Shown here: in pieces, positions 26,209 to 34,641 of the stretch
Position numbering within the stretch: the stretch's first letter is position 1
How the letters are laid out: each line of letters opens with the position of its first letter
Origin: Pradoshia eiseniae
GTDB lineage: Bacteria; Bacillota; Bacilli; Bacillales; Pradoshiaceae
DNA: 64,000 nucleotides
Direction of reading: 5' to 3'
Assembly (NCBI RefSeq): GCF_002946355.1
Contig: NZ_PKOZ01000004.1
Span: 202,365 to 266,364, forward strand
Notes under the pieces: model-generated
The model's database searches: none
The model's input: only the letters and a program-made list of their open reading frames with translations
Told to the model about the DNA's origin: nothing
Program-made: the position numbers and the translations under genes

Positions 26209-26396
26209 ATTCAAAAAATACAAATTATATCATAGAGAAGTTTTTTCCTTTTTGATAGTTTCAATTCAAAAAGAGAAATTTTACATATATATTGCTTTAT
26301 TACAAAACTATTTCATTCCACCCAATCCAGTTTTTCCTGAACTATTTCCGGGTACATATGATTAAATATAAAAAATACAAAGGAATGGTGAAAGAA

Positions 26397-26711
26397 ATGA
26401 AAAAGATAGAAAGCGTTTCTTCGATACTTCCCATTAATGATACAATTACATTAAAACAATTGATGTGCATTTCTGATTATGCAAAATCATATAGCGGCTC
26501 CATTAAGATTGTCCGCGGACGACAAGAAATTAATATGACCAATATTCCCGCTCTGACTGCATTCTTCCTTACAATCCGAAAAGGCTCAAATGTAAGCATT
26601 CATGTCAATGGGCCAAATGTTCAATCTGCCATTAACCAAATCAGGGAAGTATGTATTTCAGGCAATACGGATTATGTTACATTTTCTAATTCTAAGGAAT
26701 CCCTTATTTAA
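26397..26711 (+). CDS. HPr-like protein without phosphorylation sites
   Basis: This 104-residue protein aligns by eye with HPr from about residue 16 to 88 (ISDYAKSYSGSIKIVRG, INMTNIPALTAFFLTIRKGSNVSIHVNG, AINQIREV). The catalytic His15 position holds a Thr/Ile stretch, and the regulatory Ser46 position is Asn49. It cannot act as a PTS phosphocarrier by the known chemistry, and a scaffold or regulatory role is more likely. GGTG lies eight bases before the ATG at 26397; an extended reading frame upstream lacks a ribosome site. A long hairpin ends the transcript. Confidence 0.65.
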   Translation: MKKIESVSSILPINDTITLKQLMCISDYAKSYSGSIKIVRGRQEINMTNIPALTAFFLTIRKGSNVSIHVNGPNVQSAINQIREVCISGNTDYVTFSNSKESLI

Positions 26712-26723
26712 GCAATTATAGCG

Positions 26724-26778
26724 ATTAGCACAAGAAAACGCATGGAACACTATTCCGTTCGTTTTCTTGTGCTAATTT
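26724..26778. terminator. Long-stem terminator between the HPr-like gene and the DUF4440 gene
   Basis: ATTAGCACAAGAAAACG pairs perfectly with CGTTTTCTTGTGCTAAT (17 bp). Confidence 0.7.
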
Positions 26779-27145
26779 ATTTTCCGTTGATTATTTCTTG
26801 CTTGGTTACAGTACCTTGATGAAAGTACAGCTGCCAGCGTCCATCAATTCGTTTCCATAGAGAGCTTCTAAGTGTATGGCGCCCAAGTGTCTTGTTTATT
26901 AGATAATAGGTAGTTAAAACGATATCCGCCGCCACTTCTTGCATAGTAAACTGATGCATGGACAAATCATCTTGTGAAAGATCACGATTCATACAGTCTT
27001 CTTTATCAAACATTCTTCCTGAGCTTCCGATTTCAGTAAACTCATCAGCAAGGATCTTATCCATTTCTTCCTTTGAGCTCCTTATTGCCGGTTTCAAATG
27101 ACGTTCCTCTAAAGATCTTATATGCTCTATGAGATTTTTCTCCAC
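26777..27145 (-). CDS. DUF4440/SnoaL-like protein
   Basis: This 122-residue protein has the NTF2-like cone fold pattern of DUF4440: IRSLEERHLKPAIRSSKEEMDKILADEFTEIGSSGRMFDKED, then strands ending LWKRIDGRWQLYFHQGT. Members are small enzymes or binding proteins of varied function. The ATG is preceded by AAGGAGTGGAGC. It is a single gene between two hairpins; the substrate is unknown. Confidence 0.72.
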   Translation of the reverse strand: MEKNLIEHIRSLEERHLKPAIRSSKEEMDKILADEFTEIGSSGRMFDKEDCMNRDLSQDDLSMHQFTMQEVAADIVLTTYYLINKTLGRHTLRSSLWKRIDGRWQLYFHQGTVTKQEIINGK

Positions 27146-27287
27146 TTAGCTCCACTCCTTAATACTATCTATTATCTTAAATTCTTTTCTTCAAAAAGGA
27201 TTGAATTCCTCCCTGTCATCCAAATATCCTCACTGAATTCCTGCAACCACTTATCTGGCTAATAACAAAAAGGTAAAACTCCCATTT

Positions 27288-27329
27288 AGCACAAAGAGAG
27301 CTATTAAAATCAATAGCTCTCTCTGTGCT
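27288..27329 (-). terminator. Perfect-arm hairpin downstream of the PBP gene
   Basis: AGCACA-A-AGAGAGCTATT pairs with AATAGCTCTCT-C-TGTGCT. It has a weak T-tract, so termination is less sure than for the others. Confidence 0.5.
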
Positions 27330-27356
27330 ATACCTATATAAACTGCCTTGCAATCA

Positions 27357-29375
27357 TCAATTTCCTCTCCATCTGTCTATCCATTCATTAAAGCTGTCAT
27401 TGATTTTCTTCTTCTGCTCTTCCCACAGCTCCCTTAAGGTCTTTTTCTCGACCTCTTTTTCAAGCTCATAAACAGAAGGAACGTCGAATTTTTCATTTTC
27501 AACATTCGGCAGCGCACCACTCATGATTTTTTGGAAGATAATTGCTGACCCTTTCGTGCTGTCACGGACTAAATATTGCTGAGAGGTCGTCTTGTCATAG
27601 CCTGACCATACAGCACCGACAAGATTAGGAGAATAGCCGACAAACCATTGGTCTTTTATAGCGTTTGCTGCTGTGACTCCATCCACCTGGGTTGACCCGG
27701 TCTTGCCGGCTATATCCCATCCATCAACCTTTGCATAACGGCCAGTCCCCGACTCATGGTCGACAACACCCTTTAGCATCGTCGTCATATCTTTGGCCAC
27801 TTGCTTGGTTGTCACCTTCTTCTCTTTCCCTTCAAAGGAAGCGACTGTTTCTCCGCTCTTATTGACTATTCTCTTAATCAAATGGCCCTCATGCATGACA
27901 CCCTCATTCGCAAGCGCTGAGTAGGCTTGAGCCATTTTGAGCGGGGATACGGCAATACTGCCTCCGCCAAGTGCCAGACCGAGCTGCCTGTTTCCCTTAT
28001 CAAGTTTGATGCCAAAACGTTCGACCGCATCCATTCCTGTTTGGATTCCAATTTCATTCAGGAGCCATACAGCCGGAATATTCTTCGACTTATAAACAGC
28101 CTCAAACATCGGGACTTCACCATCGTATTGGTTATTGTTATTTTTCGGGGAATACCCTCCGGCAAATTCGGTTTTCTCATCAAGCAGCAAATCCTTTATC
28201 CCGTAGCCCTCCTCAAGCGCCGGTGTATATACAGCAAGCGGCTTCATCGTTGAGCCAGGCTGTGCTTTCAGCTGGGTTGCGCGGTTATAGCCGAGGAATA
28301 CATGGTCCGAACGCCCGCCGACTAATGCCCTGACTCCTCCATCATTAGGATCCAGCAGCACAGCAGCACTCTCCGGCTGTTCATTCGGGTTGGAACCTAC
28401 CGTGAAATTACCATCCTCTGCATAAACTTTCTCTACGACCTCCTGCATATTTTGATCTAATTCTGTGTATATTTTGTATCCGCCTGTCAGAAGATCATCC
28501 TGCTCTAGCCCGTATTTACGAACAGCTTCATAGATAACCTGGTCCACATAATATGGATACTTTCCTTTAAGCGGATCACTCAGCTCTTTCAGTTGAATGT
28601 CTTCGACAAGGGCCTTATCATATTCGGTCTCGTTTATCTCATCAAAAGCCTTCATTTGAGCCAGAACTACTCCTTGCCTTTTCTTGGCTGATTCAAAATT
28701 CTTATATGGGTCTAAGGCAGACGGCGAATGGATTAATCCAGCGAGCATAGCCGCTTCTGCCAGTGTAACGTCCTCCACATTCTTGCCAAAATAAACCCGG
28801 CTTGCATTCTGTATTCCCCATGCTCCATGGCCGAAATAAATCTGGTTCAAATACATTTCGAGAATCTCATCCTTCGAATACTGCTGTTCTATTTGACCGG
28901 CAATAACGACTTCCTTTATTTTTCTTTCATATGTCTTCTCTGGTGTAAGAATTGTATTTTTGGCCAGCTGCTGGGTAATGGTGCTTCCGCCTTGGACAAT
29001 GCCGCCAGCGAATAAATTTTCAAAGGCTGCCCGTATGATACCCTTCATATCAATTCCATGATGCTCATAAAAACGATGATCCTCTATGGAGAGAACTGCA
29101 TCAATAACATGTTCAGGCACTTCATTTATCGACACGCCCTCCATTTTGTTGGCGGTGATTTTACTTGCTTCTTCATTATCCTTATCATAAATAATTGTGG
29201 GTTTCATAAGCTCTGTATCTAAGTTGGATAAATCAACTTCTTCGTTTAATAAATACGTAAGGTACATCAACCCTATTAGTGTCAATATAGATATGCTGAG
29301 CAAGAGGATATGGAACACCTTAGAATGGTCAAGGAAATTCCCCAGCTTGTTCAGTATTTGTTTCATTCGAGACAT
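27357..29375 (-). CDS. Class A penicillin-binding protein (PBP1a/2c type)
   Basis: This 672-residue bifunctional enzyme polymerises glycan and cross-links peptidoglycan outside the membrane. A membrane anchor lies at about 22-44. The GT51 glycosyltransferase domain covers about 60-235, with EDHRFYEHHGID (catalytic Glu98), GGSTITQQLAKN and RKIKEVVIAGQIEQQYSKDEILEMYLN. The transpeptidase has SxxK at S375-K378, SxN as SKN at 430-432 and KTG at 558-560. The short form without a long C-terminal tail resembles PbpF or PbpG of B. subtilis, the latter active in sporulation; which one is unclear. TTG/ATG choice was not critical; AAGGAGG precedes the start. Confidence 0.92.
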   Translation of the reverse strand: MSRMKQILNKLGNFLDHSKVFHILLLSISILTLIGLMYLTYLLNEEVDLSNLDTELMKPTIIYDKDNEEASKITANKMEGVSINEVPEHVIDAVLSIEDHRFYEHHGIDMKGIIRAAFENLFAGGIVQGGSTITQQLAKNTILTPEKTYERKIKEVVIAGQIEQQYSKDEILEMYLNQIYFGHGAWGIQNASRVYFGKNVEDVTLAEAAMLAGLIHSPSALDPYKNFESAKKRQGVVLAQMKAFDEINETEYDKALVEDIQLKELSDPLKGKYPYYVDQVIYEAVRKYGLEQDDLLTGGYKIYTELDQNMQEVVEKVYAEDGNFTVGSNPNEQPESAAVLLDPNDGGVRALVGGRSDHVFLGYNRATQLKAQPGSTMKPLAVYTPALEEGYGIKDLLLDEKTEFAGGYSPKNNNNQYDGEVPMFEAVYKSKNIPAVWLLNEIGIQTGMDAVERFGIKLDKGNRQLGLALGGGSIAVSPLKMAQAYSALANEGVMHEGHLIKRIVNKSGETVASFEGKEKKVTTKQVAKDMTTMLKGVVDHESGTGRYAKVDGWDIAGKTGSTQVDGVTAANAIKDQWFVGYSPNLVGAVWSGYDKTTSQQYLVRDSTKGSAIIFQKIMSGALPNVENEKFDVPSVYELEKEVEKKTLRELWEEQKKKINDSFNEWIDRWRGN

Positions 29376-29444
29376 AGTTCCTCCTTGCGATCAGGGTGTA
29401 AATTTTCTTTTTATCTACCCAAGTTCCACAAATTATACACAAAA

Positions 29445-29474
29445 ATAAAAACAACTGGTATCCAGTTGTTTTAA
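29445..29474 (-). terminator. Terminator of the 61-residue hypothetical gene
   Basis: AAAACAACTGG pairs with CCAGTTGTTTT; minus-strand tail TTTTTATTTTTG. Confidence 0.75.
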
Positions 29475-29503
29475 CTATTCTTTATTATCATGTCCATTAT
29501 TCT

Positions 29504-29689
29504 CTATTTATGCCTTCTGTCTACTATGGCATTATCCGTCGAATCTGCTTCCTGACAGAGGGTCTCCATATACATATAAACAATTTGCTTTAGCTTATCA
29601 TCTGCTCCGAGTATATCTAGATGGGTCAAGCATCTCCGTATAATTGGATGCACGTCTGCTGGCGTTGTTTTTTTATCCAATAGCCCCAT
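29504..29689 (-). CDS. Small hypothetical protein, 61 residues
   Basis: Not recognised. The soluble, helical product contains DVHPIIRRCLTHLDILGADDKLKQIVYMYMETLC. A GAGGTG sequence touches the ATG, so either the ATG at 29689 or a GTG one codon upstream starts it; spacing is poor for both. The downstream hairpin with a T-tract and the protein-like composition support a real gene. Confidence 0.5.
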   Translation of the reverse strand: MGLLDKKTTPADVHPIIRRCLTHLDILGADDKLKQIVYMYMETLCQEADSTDNAIVDRRHK

Positions 29690-29891
29690 CACCTCTTTTT
29701 TACATTATAAGCCTTCTTATTCAACATTGTCATTAGCCTTTTGTCATGTTTAATCATAAAAATACGAAATAATTGTTTTTACCTGAAAAAGAATATCCAA
29801 TACGTCAGAAAATGTCTCTTATAAAATGTTTCTGAAATAAATATTTTGGATAAATGATAAAGTACAGGAGTAATAGAAGGGATGTGTAGCT

Positions 29892-30392
29892 ATGTTTAAT
29901 CATATTGTCGTTGCATTTGATGGATCTGATTCAAGCAAGAAAGGCTTATCATTGGGTATGGATTTATGCAAGAATAAAGAGGATTCATTACTATCCATCG
30001 TCCATGTATATGACCAATCAGATGATACGCAGAACTATCCAGCAGGGGCCAATCCGTTCGATGGAAAAGTACCGTTATACGTAGACCAATCACAAGGCCA
30101 GTCGATGGCATTACCTGACCAAGATGTCTATGAGCCATATACGGCAGATTCACGGTTAGCAGAGATTGAAAAATATGTAAAGGGCATCACTGATAATAGC
30201 CTTATCAGCCCTCATTTTATTGTATTGGAAGGGGATAGAGATGATGCCATACTGCAATACGCCGAGAAAGAAGGAGCAGATCTTATTATTGTCGGTAATA
30301 GCAGCAGTTCAACATTAAAAAGATTATTTCTCGGAAGCCTTTCACAAAAAATTATCAAAAATGCAAGCTGCCCAGTAATGGTGGCTAAATAA
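29892..30392 (+). CDS. Universal stress protein, UspA family
   Basis: This 166-residue single-domain Usp begins with the strand MFNHIVVAFDGSDSSKKGL, and ends with the ATP-binding motif IIVGNSSSSTLKRLFLGSLSQKIIKNASCPVMV (G-2x-G-9x-G(S/T) pattern), so it is of the nucleotide-binding type. An insert between about 45 and 95 is longer than usual (PAGANPFDG...PYTADSRL). AAGGGATGTG precedes the ATG. It is monocistronic. Confidence 0.9.
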   Translation: MFNHIVVAFDGSDSSKKGLSLGMDLCKNKEDSLLSIVHVYDQSDDTQNYPAGANPFDGKVPLYVDQSQGQSMALPDQDVYEPYTADSRLAEIEKYVKGITDNSLISPHFIVLEGDRDDAILQYAEKEGADLIIVGNSSSSTLKRLFLGSLSQKIIKNASCPVMVAK

Positions 30393-30400
30393 GACAGATT

Positions 30401-30432
30401 AACCTACCCGCTGCGAGCAGGTAGGTTTTTAA
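30401..30432 (+). terminator. Terminator of the universal stress protein gene
   Basis: AACCTACC pairs with GGTAGGTT around 12 bases, followed by TTTTAATT. Confidence 0.8.
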
Positions 30433-30443
30433 TTATAAGAAGA

Positions 30444-30474
30444 CAAAAAATCCTCGGCTAAAAAGCCGGGATTT
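30444..30474 (-). terminator. Terminator of the HTH regulator gene
   Basis: On the minus strand AAATCC-CGGCT and AGCCG-GGATTT pair, followed by T6. Confidence 0.8.
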
Positions 30475-30508
30475 CTAGTTGTCCGCTTTGACAAACACTT
30501 AAATAACA

Positions 30509-30967
30509 TTACCCAACGCGATTCACCAGTTCTTTATACTTCTGTTCCGAAACCTCTCTCTCCAAGGAACTGAAGATACGATATTGATCATCATCTAAAA
30601 TACGATAATGCTGGCTGATCATGTTTTGCTGAAGTGTATAACCTTTCTCCGAGGAAAGGTCCTTCCACCACATCTTCCCTCCGAGCATTTTTTCCTTCCG
30701 ATAATCAATGCTCTCACGCGATACCGTTTCTATTACTTCAAGCGGGTCGCCCCCAAATAATGTTTGGACCGTCAATGTCTCTCGAAAGAGTGAGACGACA
30801 GCCACAACAGTTGTCCAGCTGGCCTCATTTCTCTCCTTTTCAATTTGCACTAGTGTTTTCTTTGAAATGCCGATGATTTCCGCCATCTTATCTTGTGTAT
30901 AATCAACCTCAACCCGGATAAGTCTCATGCGCTCTGATATTAAACGAATTATTTCATCCTTTGTCAT
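30509..30967 (-). CDS. XRE-type helix-turn-helix regulator
   Basis: This 152-residue protein has an N-terminal XRE HTH (about 5-65): LISERMRLIRVEVDYTQDKMAEIIGISKKTLVQIEKERNEASWTTVVAVVSLF, followed by about 80 residues with no named domain (WWKDLSSEKGYTLQQNMISQHYRILDDDQYRIFSSLE). AGAGGG before the ATG at 30967 decides the start; an upstream extension lacks a ribosome site. Cytosolic DNA-binding protein; target unknown. Confidence 0.8.
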   Translation of the reverse strand: MTKDEIIRLISERMRLIRVEVDYTQDKMAEIIGISKKTLVQIEKERNEASWTTVVAVVSLFRETLTVQTLFGGDPLEVIETVSRESIDYRKEKMLGGKMWWKDLSSEKGYTLQQNMISQHYRILDDDQYRIFSSLEREVSEQKYKELVNRVG

Positions 30968-31308
30968 GCCATCCCTCTTCTCAATTAGTGTATGAAAACA
31001 TGTTATAGTTATGGAATATTTTATCAATTATTGACCCGTTATAAATATTATAATTGAAATAAATGGAAAATTGTTGGTAATTTGTATATATTTACTGATT
31101 TTTTTATTCCCTTGAGTGATAAAATGAAACCTATTGTTACTGAATAGTTAGTTGTTTTATCGTCAATTCACTTCTTTTTTATGAGTTTTTGACAGGCTTT
31201 TCACCATCATCCTTAATTAAAACAACCCTTAATCAAGAAGAGTTGGCGTATCACATATAATTTCCTCCAGGAAATTTACACCCAAATAAGGTAGAAAACA
31301 TAATAAAA
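30968..31308. other. Intergenic region upstream of the XRE regulator
   Basis: About 340 AT-rich bases without a supported gene. It holds one short perfect inverted repeat, AATTTCCT/AGGAAATT at 31259-31276, of unknown meaning. Confidence 0.4.
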
Positions 31309-31352
31309 AGCCGGAGAACCTCTATTCCAAATTTAAGAGGATTCTCCGGCCT
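31309..31352 (-). terminator. Terminator of the HxlR-type regulator gene
   Basis: GCCGGAGAA-CCTCT and AGAGG-TTCTCCGGC pair on the minus strand, followed by TTTTTATT. Confidence 0.85.
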
Positions 31353-31365
31353 GATAGTCTTACTT

Positions 31366-31710
31366 TTACTTCTTTTCCAGCTCATTTTTATATTCAACCC
31401 ATTTTCGTATAGATAACATAACATCCTTCAATGCTTCTCCACTAGGTGTCAATTCATATTGGACTTTCTTTAAAGAACCATCTAAATAACTCTTTTTCAC
31501 TAATTCCTCCTTCACTAATTCATTCAATCTTTCTGTCAGGACCCTGTCAGAGATTCCTTCAATCCGTCCAATTAATTCATGATATCTTTTCGGTCCATCC
31601 AGCAATGAGTATATGATAATCCCCATCCATTTTCGGCCGATAAATTCTATTGTCTTGTGAAAATCACTGCATATATGTAGCTTTGGACCATGATCTGTGG
31701 CTTCTGGCAT
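31366..31710 (-). CDS. HxlR-type redox-sensing transcription regulator
   Basis: This 114-residue winged-helix protein is of the HxlR/YodB class: CSDFHKTIEFIGRKWMGIIIYSLLDGPKRYHELIGRIEGISDRVLTERLNEL covers the core. An N-terminal cysteine (residue 14) just before the first helix corresponds to the redox-active cysteine of YodB/HypR. GGAGG precedes the second ATG (31710) at eight bases, so this start is preferred over the one five codons upstream. It is divergent from a nitroreductase gene, with two palindromes between them. Confidence 0.85.
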   Translation of the reverse strand: MPEATDHGPKLHICSDFHKTIEFIGRKWMGIIIYSLLDGPKRYHELIGRIEGISDRVLTERLNELVKEELVKKSYLDGSLKKVQYELTPSGEALKDVMLSIRKWVEYKNELEKK

Positions 31711-31762
31711 AGAAATCGCCTCCATCTTTATGCTCTTATTATCATAACATGAATCTTATGCA

Positions 31763-31768
31763 TTGACA
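31763..31768 (+). promoter_or_regulatory. -35 box of the nitroreductase promoter
   Basis: A perfect TTGACA. The hexamer 17 bases downstream (TAAGTT, 31786-31791) is a poor -10, and both lie across the first operator. Confidence 0.4.
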
Positions 31769-31769
31769 T

Positions 31770-31794
31770 GTTAACTTACTAATGGTAAGTTAAC
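31770..31794. promoter_or_regulatory. Operator 1 between the HxlR regulator and nitroreductase
   Basis: Arms GTTAACTTAC and GTAAGTTAAC form a perfect 10-bp inverted repeat around TAATG, immediately after the TTGACA -35. Likely binding site of the HxlR-type repressor. Confidence 0.65.
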
Positions 31795-31804
31795 CAATAT
31801 ATAA

Positions 31805-31825
31805 AAACTAACTTTAAGTAAGTTT
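31805..31825. promoter_or_regulatory. Operator 2, related inverted repeat
   Basis: AAACTAACTT and AAGTAAGTTT, separated by one base, form an inverted repeat with one mismatch; the CTTAC/GTAAG core is shared with operator 1. It ends just before the ribosome site of the nitroreductase gene. Confidence 0.55.
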
Positions 31826-31840
31826 ACAAGGAGAATAACC

Positions 31841-32458
31841 ATGTCACAATTAGAACAAATTATCAAACAGCGTAAGTCCGTTCGAAGCTATGATCCCCAA
31901 TTTCAAATTGACAAGCGTGAAATTCTTGAATTATTAAGCATTGCAGCCAATGCACCATCATCAAGCAACCTGCAGCCATGGCGTTTTATCGTTATCCAAA
32001 ACAAAGAGCTTCAAAAAGAGATCCGGACACTTGGCTTCAACCAGGCGCAAATCGAAGAGTCGTCGGCAATCGTTGCCGTTATAGGTGATAGCGAAGCTTA
32101 CAAAAACGTAGAAAAAATCTATTCCCTTAATGTTGAAAAAGGCTATATGGACCAATCTATCGCTGATCGGACAATCAAACAAACATTGAATGCATATCCA
32201 ACAATGCCGAAGGAAGGATTAAAGGAAATTGCCGCTTATGATGCCGGCGCAATTGCCATGCAATTCATGCTGCTCGCCAAAGATCGCGGCTACGATACAA
32301 TCACGATGGGCGGCTTCGACAAAGATGCATTCGCCAAACGCTTTGACCTGCCAGACAATCTCTTCCCAATTACTTTAATTGCTATCGGTAAGGCTCTAGC
32401 ACCTGCATTCAATACTTCACGCCTGCCAATCGAATCTTTAACAACCTACTTTGATTAA
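31841..32458 (+). CDS. Nitroreductase family protein
   Basis: This 205-residue FMN-dependent oxidoreductase shows the family blocks KQRKSVRSYDP (FMN-binding RxSxRxY, about 10-20), AANAPSSSNLQPWRFIVI (about 34-51) and DAGAIAMQFMLLAKDRGYDTITMGGFD (about 133-160). It probably reduces quinones, nitro or azo compounds with NAD(P)H. AAGGAG precedes the ATG. The arrangement with a divergent HxlR regulator parallels yodB-yodC of B. subtilis, where the pair defends against quinones and diamide. Confidence 0.9.
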   Translation: MSQLEQIIKQRKSVRSYDPQFQIDKREILELLSIAANAPSSSNLQPWRFIVIQNKELQKEIRTLGFNQAQIEESSAIVAVIGDSEAYKNVEKIYSLNVEKGYMDQSIADRTIKQTLNAYPTMPKEGLKEIAAYDAGAIAMQFMLLAKDRGYDTITMGGFDKDAFAKRFDLPDNLFPITLIAIGKALAPAFNTSRLPIESLTTYFD

Positions 32459-32463
32459 ATAGA

Positions 32464-32510
32464 AAAGACCGCAATAAAGGTTAGCCAATAACCTTTATCG
32501 CGGTCTTTCT
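32464..32510. terminator. Terminator between the nitroreductase gene and thiT
   Basis: AAAGACCGC-ATAAAGGT pairs with ACCTTTAT-GCGGTCTTT around about nine bases. Confidence 0.85.
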
Positions 32511-32529
32511 TGTCTCCGTATTAAACAAA

Positions 32530-33114
32530 TCAATAATGAGCTGCCTTCTTCAAGAGTAATCTTGGTGCTGAAGAGAAGAGCAGCATAATAACCCCGCCTG
32601 ATACAATTACGCTCGGAAGCAAATAAGACAGATTATACAGGAGGGAGAAGATGATAACAGACTGCCCGTCCGCAGCCCCCGCTCCAAAGAAGACGACTCC
32701 CGCGATAAAGTGGGCAAGAAAACGCAATGAGCTTCCTACAAGAATCCCGCCTATTACATAAAGAATATTGGTTCTTCTATTGTTTCCGTTTGGTTGGACC
32801 AGACTGAAAAGGAGCCCCGATAAACCTACCGCTGAAAAAGCCACGATATAATCTAGAATTCCTTGAACTGGTGTCAGAATATAGGCCGTTCCTGATACGA
32901 TTTGCAATAGACCCAATAACAGCCCGGTTACAACACCGCCTTTTACACCCCACCGCAAGGCCATCAAAAAGACTGGTACCATGGCAATTGATACGCTTCC
33001 TCCTTGTGCCCATAAACTAAAAGACATGATGTTTCCAAGCAAATCAAAAATAAATGCCATAGCCGCAAAAATAGCCACCTCAACCAAATACAACAAACGG
33101 TTATTTCTCATCAT
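32530..33114 (-). CDS. thiT: Thiamine ECF transporter S-component ThiT
   Basis: This 194-residue membrane protein (about six helices) is the substrate-binding subunit of an energy-coupling-factor thiamine importer. The thiamine-site blocks LWAQGGSVSIAMVPVFLMALRWGVKGG (about 32-58) and SLRFLAHFIAGVVFFG are visible. AAAGGGG before the ATG at 33114 fixes the start; the longer open frame runs back through the leader terminator. Upstream lies a TPP riboswitch, which confirms substrate and regulation. The ECF energising module is encoded elsewhere. Confidence 0.93.
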   Translation of the reverse strand: MMRNNRLLYLVEVAIFAAMAFIFDLLGNIMSFSLWAQGGSVSIAMVPVFLMALRWGVKGGVVTGLLLGLLQIVSGTAYILTPVQGILDYIVAFSAVGLSGLLFSLVQPNGNNRRTNILYVIGGILVGSSLRFLAHFIAGVVFFGAGAADGQSVIIFSLLYNLSYLLPSVIVSGGVIMLLFSSAPRLLLKKAAHY

Positions 33115-33175
33115 TGTTCCCCTTTCTTTTTGGAGGAGTACCTGAATCTTTCGAGAAAACGGGCTTATAAAATGC

Positions 33176-33217
33176 AAAAGAGCAATGTATGTCAAAAATG
33201 GCACACATTGCTCTCTT
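33176..33217 (-). terminator. Riboswitch-controlled terminator in the thiT leader
   Basis: AGAGCAATGTGTG and the complementary CATACATTGCTCT pair on the minus strand, followed by TTTTGCATTTT, between the TPP aptamer and thiT. Confidence 0.75.
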
Positions 33218-33235
33218 ACAAATAGCATATATCCG

Positions 33236-33321
33236 CCACATTCCTACGCTAGAATTATCTAACAGGTTCGGAGGGTCAGAATTCGAACATTCACTCTCAG
33301 CCTCATGGGCTCCCCTTGTGG
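33236..33321 (-). promoter_or_regulatory. TPP riboswitch (THI element)
   Basis: The minus strand carries the conserved core: GGGGAGCCC, CTGAGAGTGAA, GACCCT, GAACCTGTTAGATAATTC and GCGTAGGAA in the right order. The ends close by CCACA (33317-33321) with TGTGG (33236-33240). It controls thiT through the terminator at 33176-33217. Confidence 0.95.
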
Positions 33322-33384
33322 AATAAATTATATTCATTTTCTTATATGATACTAGAAGGAATTGCCAATAGCAAGGAGATTTCC

Positions 33385-34641
33385 TTACGCAGTCATCTCT
33401 TCCGTCATCTCTGGTGCTTCATCTTCATTTGCTTCATATTTCTTCTCAGATTGAGCAATAATGACAGCACAGGAAGCATCACCTGTAATATTTACGGCCG
33501 TACGCGTCATATCCAATAAGCGGTCAATTCCAAGAATAAGGCCAATTCCCTCGACCGGCAAGCCCACCTGTTCAAGTACCATAGCAAGTAGAATCAACCC
33601 GGCTCCTGGTACACCCGCTGTCCCAACACTGGCCAGAACCGCTGTCAGGATAACTGTCAACAATTGAGGAACCGTCAAATCAACGCCGTACGTTTGTGCA
33701 ATAAAGACAACCGCAACCCCTTGAAGAATTCCTGTTCCGTCCATATTAATCGTTGCTCCAAGAGGCTGCACAAAGCTGCTGATGTTCTTTGGCACGTTAA
33801 GCGCTTTTTGAGCTGTTTCCATTGCTACTGGAAGAGCTGCACTGCTTGAAGACGTACTGAATCCCACAGCAATTGCCGGGAAAAACTTCTTAAAGAAATC
33901 TAGTGGATTGCTTCGTCCAAGCAGGGAAATCGCTCCGCCATATACAACAACTGTATGAATAAAGAGAGCTAACACAACCACAATCATGTAAAGGCCCATG
34001 CTCTTAATCGCAGCAATCCCTTGGCTACCGACTGCTGTTGCTACAAGAGCAAACGTAGCATAAGGAGCCGCCTTCATGATCATGTTGACAAGGTAAACCA
34101 TTAATTCTTGTCCTTGTTCCAATAAATCAATAATGCCCTTCGTTTTTGAACCAAGCGCAGAAATTCCAAGCCCAAAGAAAATAGACATAACAATTACTTG
34201 AAGCATATTTCCTTCTGCCATGGCTTGAATAGGGTTTTTCGGAATGATATTTATGAGAGTATCTATTACTGAGGGAGCTTGACTAGCAGTGTATTCAGCA
34301 GCAGAGATATTTACTTGAGAGCCGGCACCCGGCTTGATTAACAAGGCAAGTCCAATACCGATGGTGATGGCAAAAGCAGTTGTGAAAAGGAAATATAGCA
34401 TTGTCTTTCCGCCAATACGGCCTAGCTTTTTTGGATCGCCAAGACCAGCTGTTCCTAAAGTGATGGAAATGAGGACAATTGGTACCACTAACATCGTGAT
34501 AGCATTGATGAATAAGGAACCAACTGGTTCAAAAAGATATGAATCAAAGATTTTAAATAGTTCAGGTGAAAATTGATTGAGACCTAAACCAACCAAAATA
34601 CCCGTAATTAATCCTGTGATGATTTTTATTGTTAGCTTCAT
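33385..34641 (-). CDS. Dicarboxylate/amino acid:cation symporter (DAACS, GltT/GltP-like)
   Basis: This 418-residue transporter imports glutamate, aspartate or C4-dicarboxylates with protons or sodium. Family marks are the serine-rich hairpin GFSTSSSSAALP, the NMDGTG motif in TM7 and GVPGAGLILLAMVLEQVGLP in the second hairpin; the substrate-arginine region LDMTRTAVNITGD is present, which favours acidic amino acids. Eight helices plus two re-entrant loops are expected. GAGGAGG lies upstream of the ATG. Single gene. Confidence 0.92.
   Translation of the reverse strand: MKLTIKIITGLITGILVGLGLNQFSPELFKIFDSYLFEPVGSLFINAITMLVVPIVLISITLGTAGLGDPKKLGRIGGKTMLYFLFTTAFAITIGIGLALLIKPGAGSQVNISAAEYTASQAPSVIDTLINIIPKNPIQAMAEGNMLQVIVMSIFFGLGISALGSKTKGIIDLLEQGQELMVYLVNMIMKAAPYATFALVATAVGSQGIAAIKSMGLYMIVVVLALFIHTVVVYGGAISLLGRSNPLDFFKKFFPAIAVGFSTSSSSAALPVAMETAQKALNVPKNISSFVQPLGATINMDGTGILQGVAVVFIAQTYGVDLTVPQLLTVILTAVLASVGTAGVPGAGLILLAMVLEQVGLPVEGIGLILGIDRLLDMTRTAVNITGDASCAVIIAQSEKKYEANEDEAPEMTEEMTA

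Noticed and set aside
31259..31276. AATTTCCT/AGGAAATT inverted repeat as an operator
   Set aside because: It lies far from any start codon and near a terminator; no promoter is visible.
33101..33337. Open frames over the thiT leader
   Set aside because: They run through the TPP riboswitch and its terminator.
1694..33384. Prophage or genomic island within the left half
   Set aside because: The gene order is that of the conserved Bacillus chromosome; no integrase, phage structural gene or tRNA attachment site was seen.
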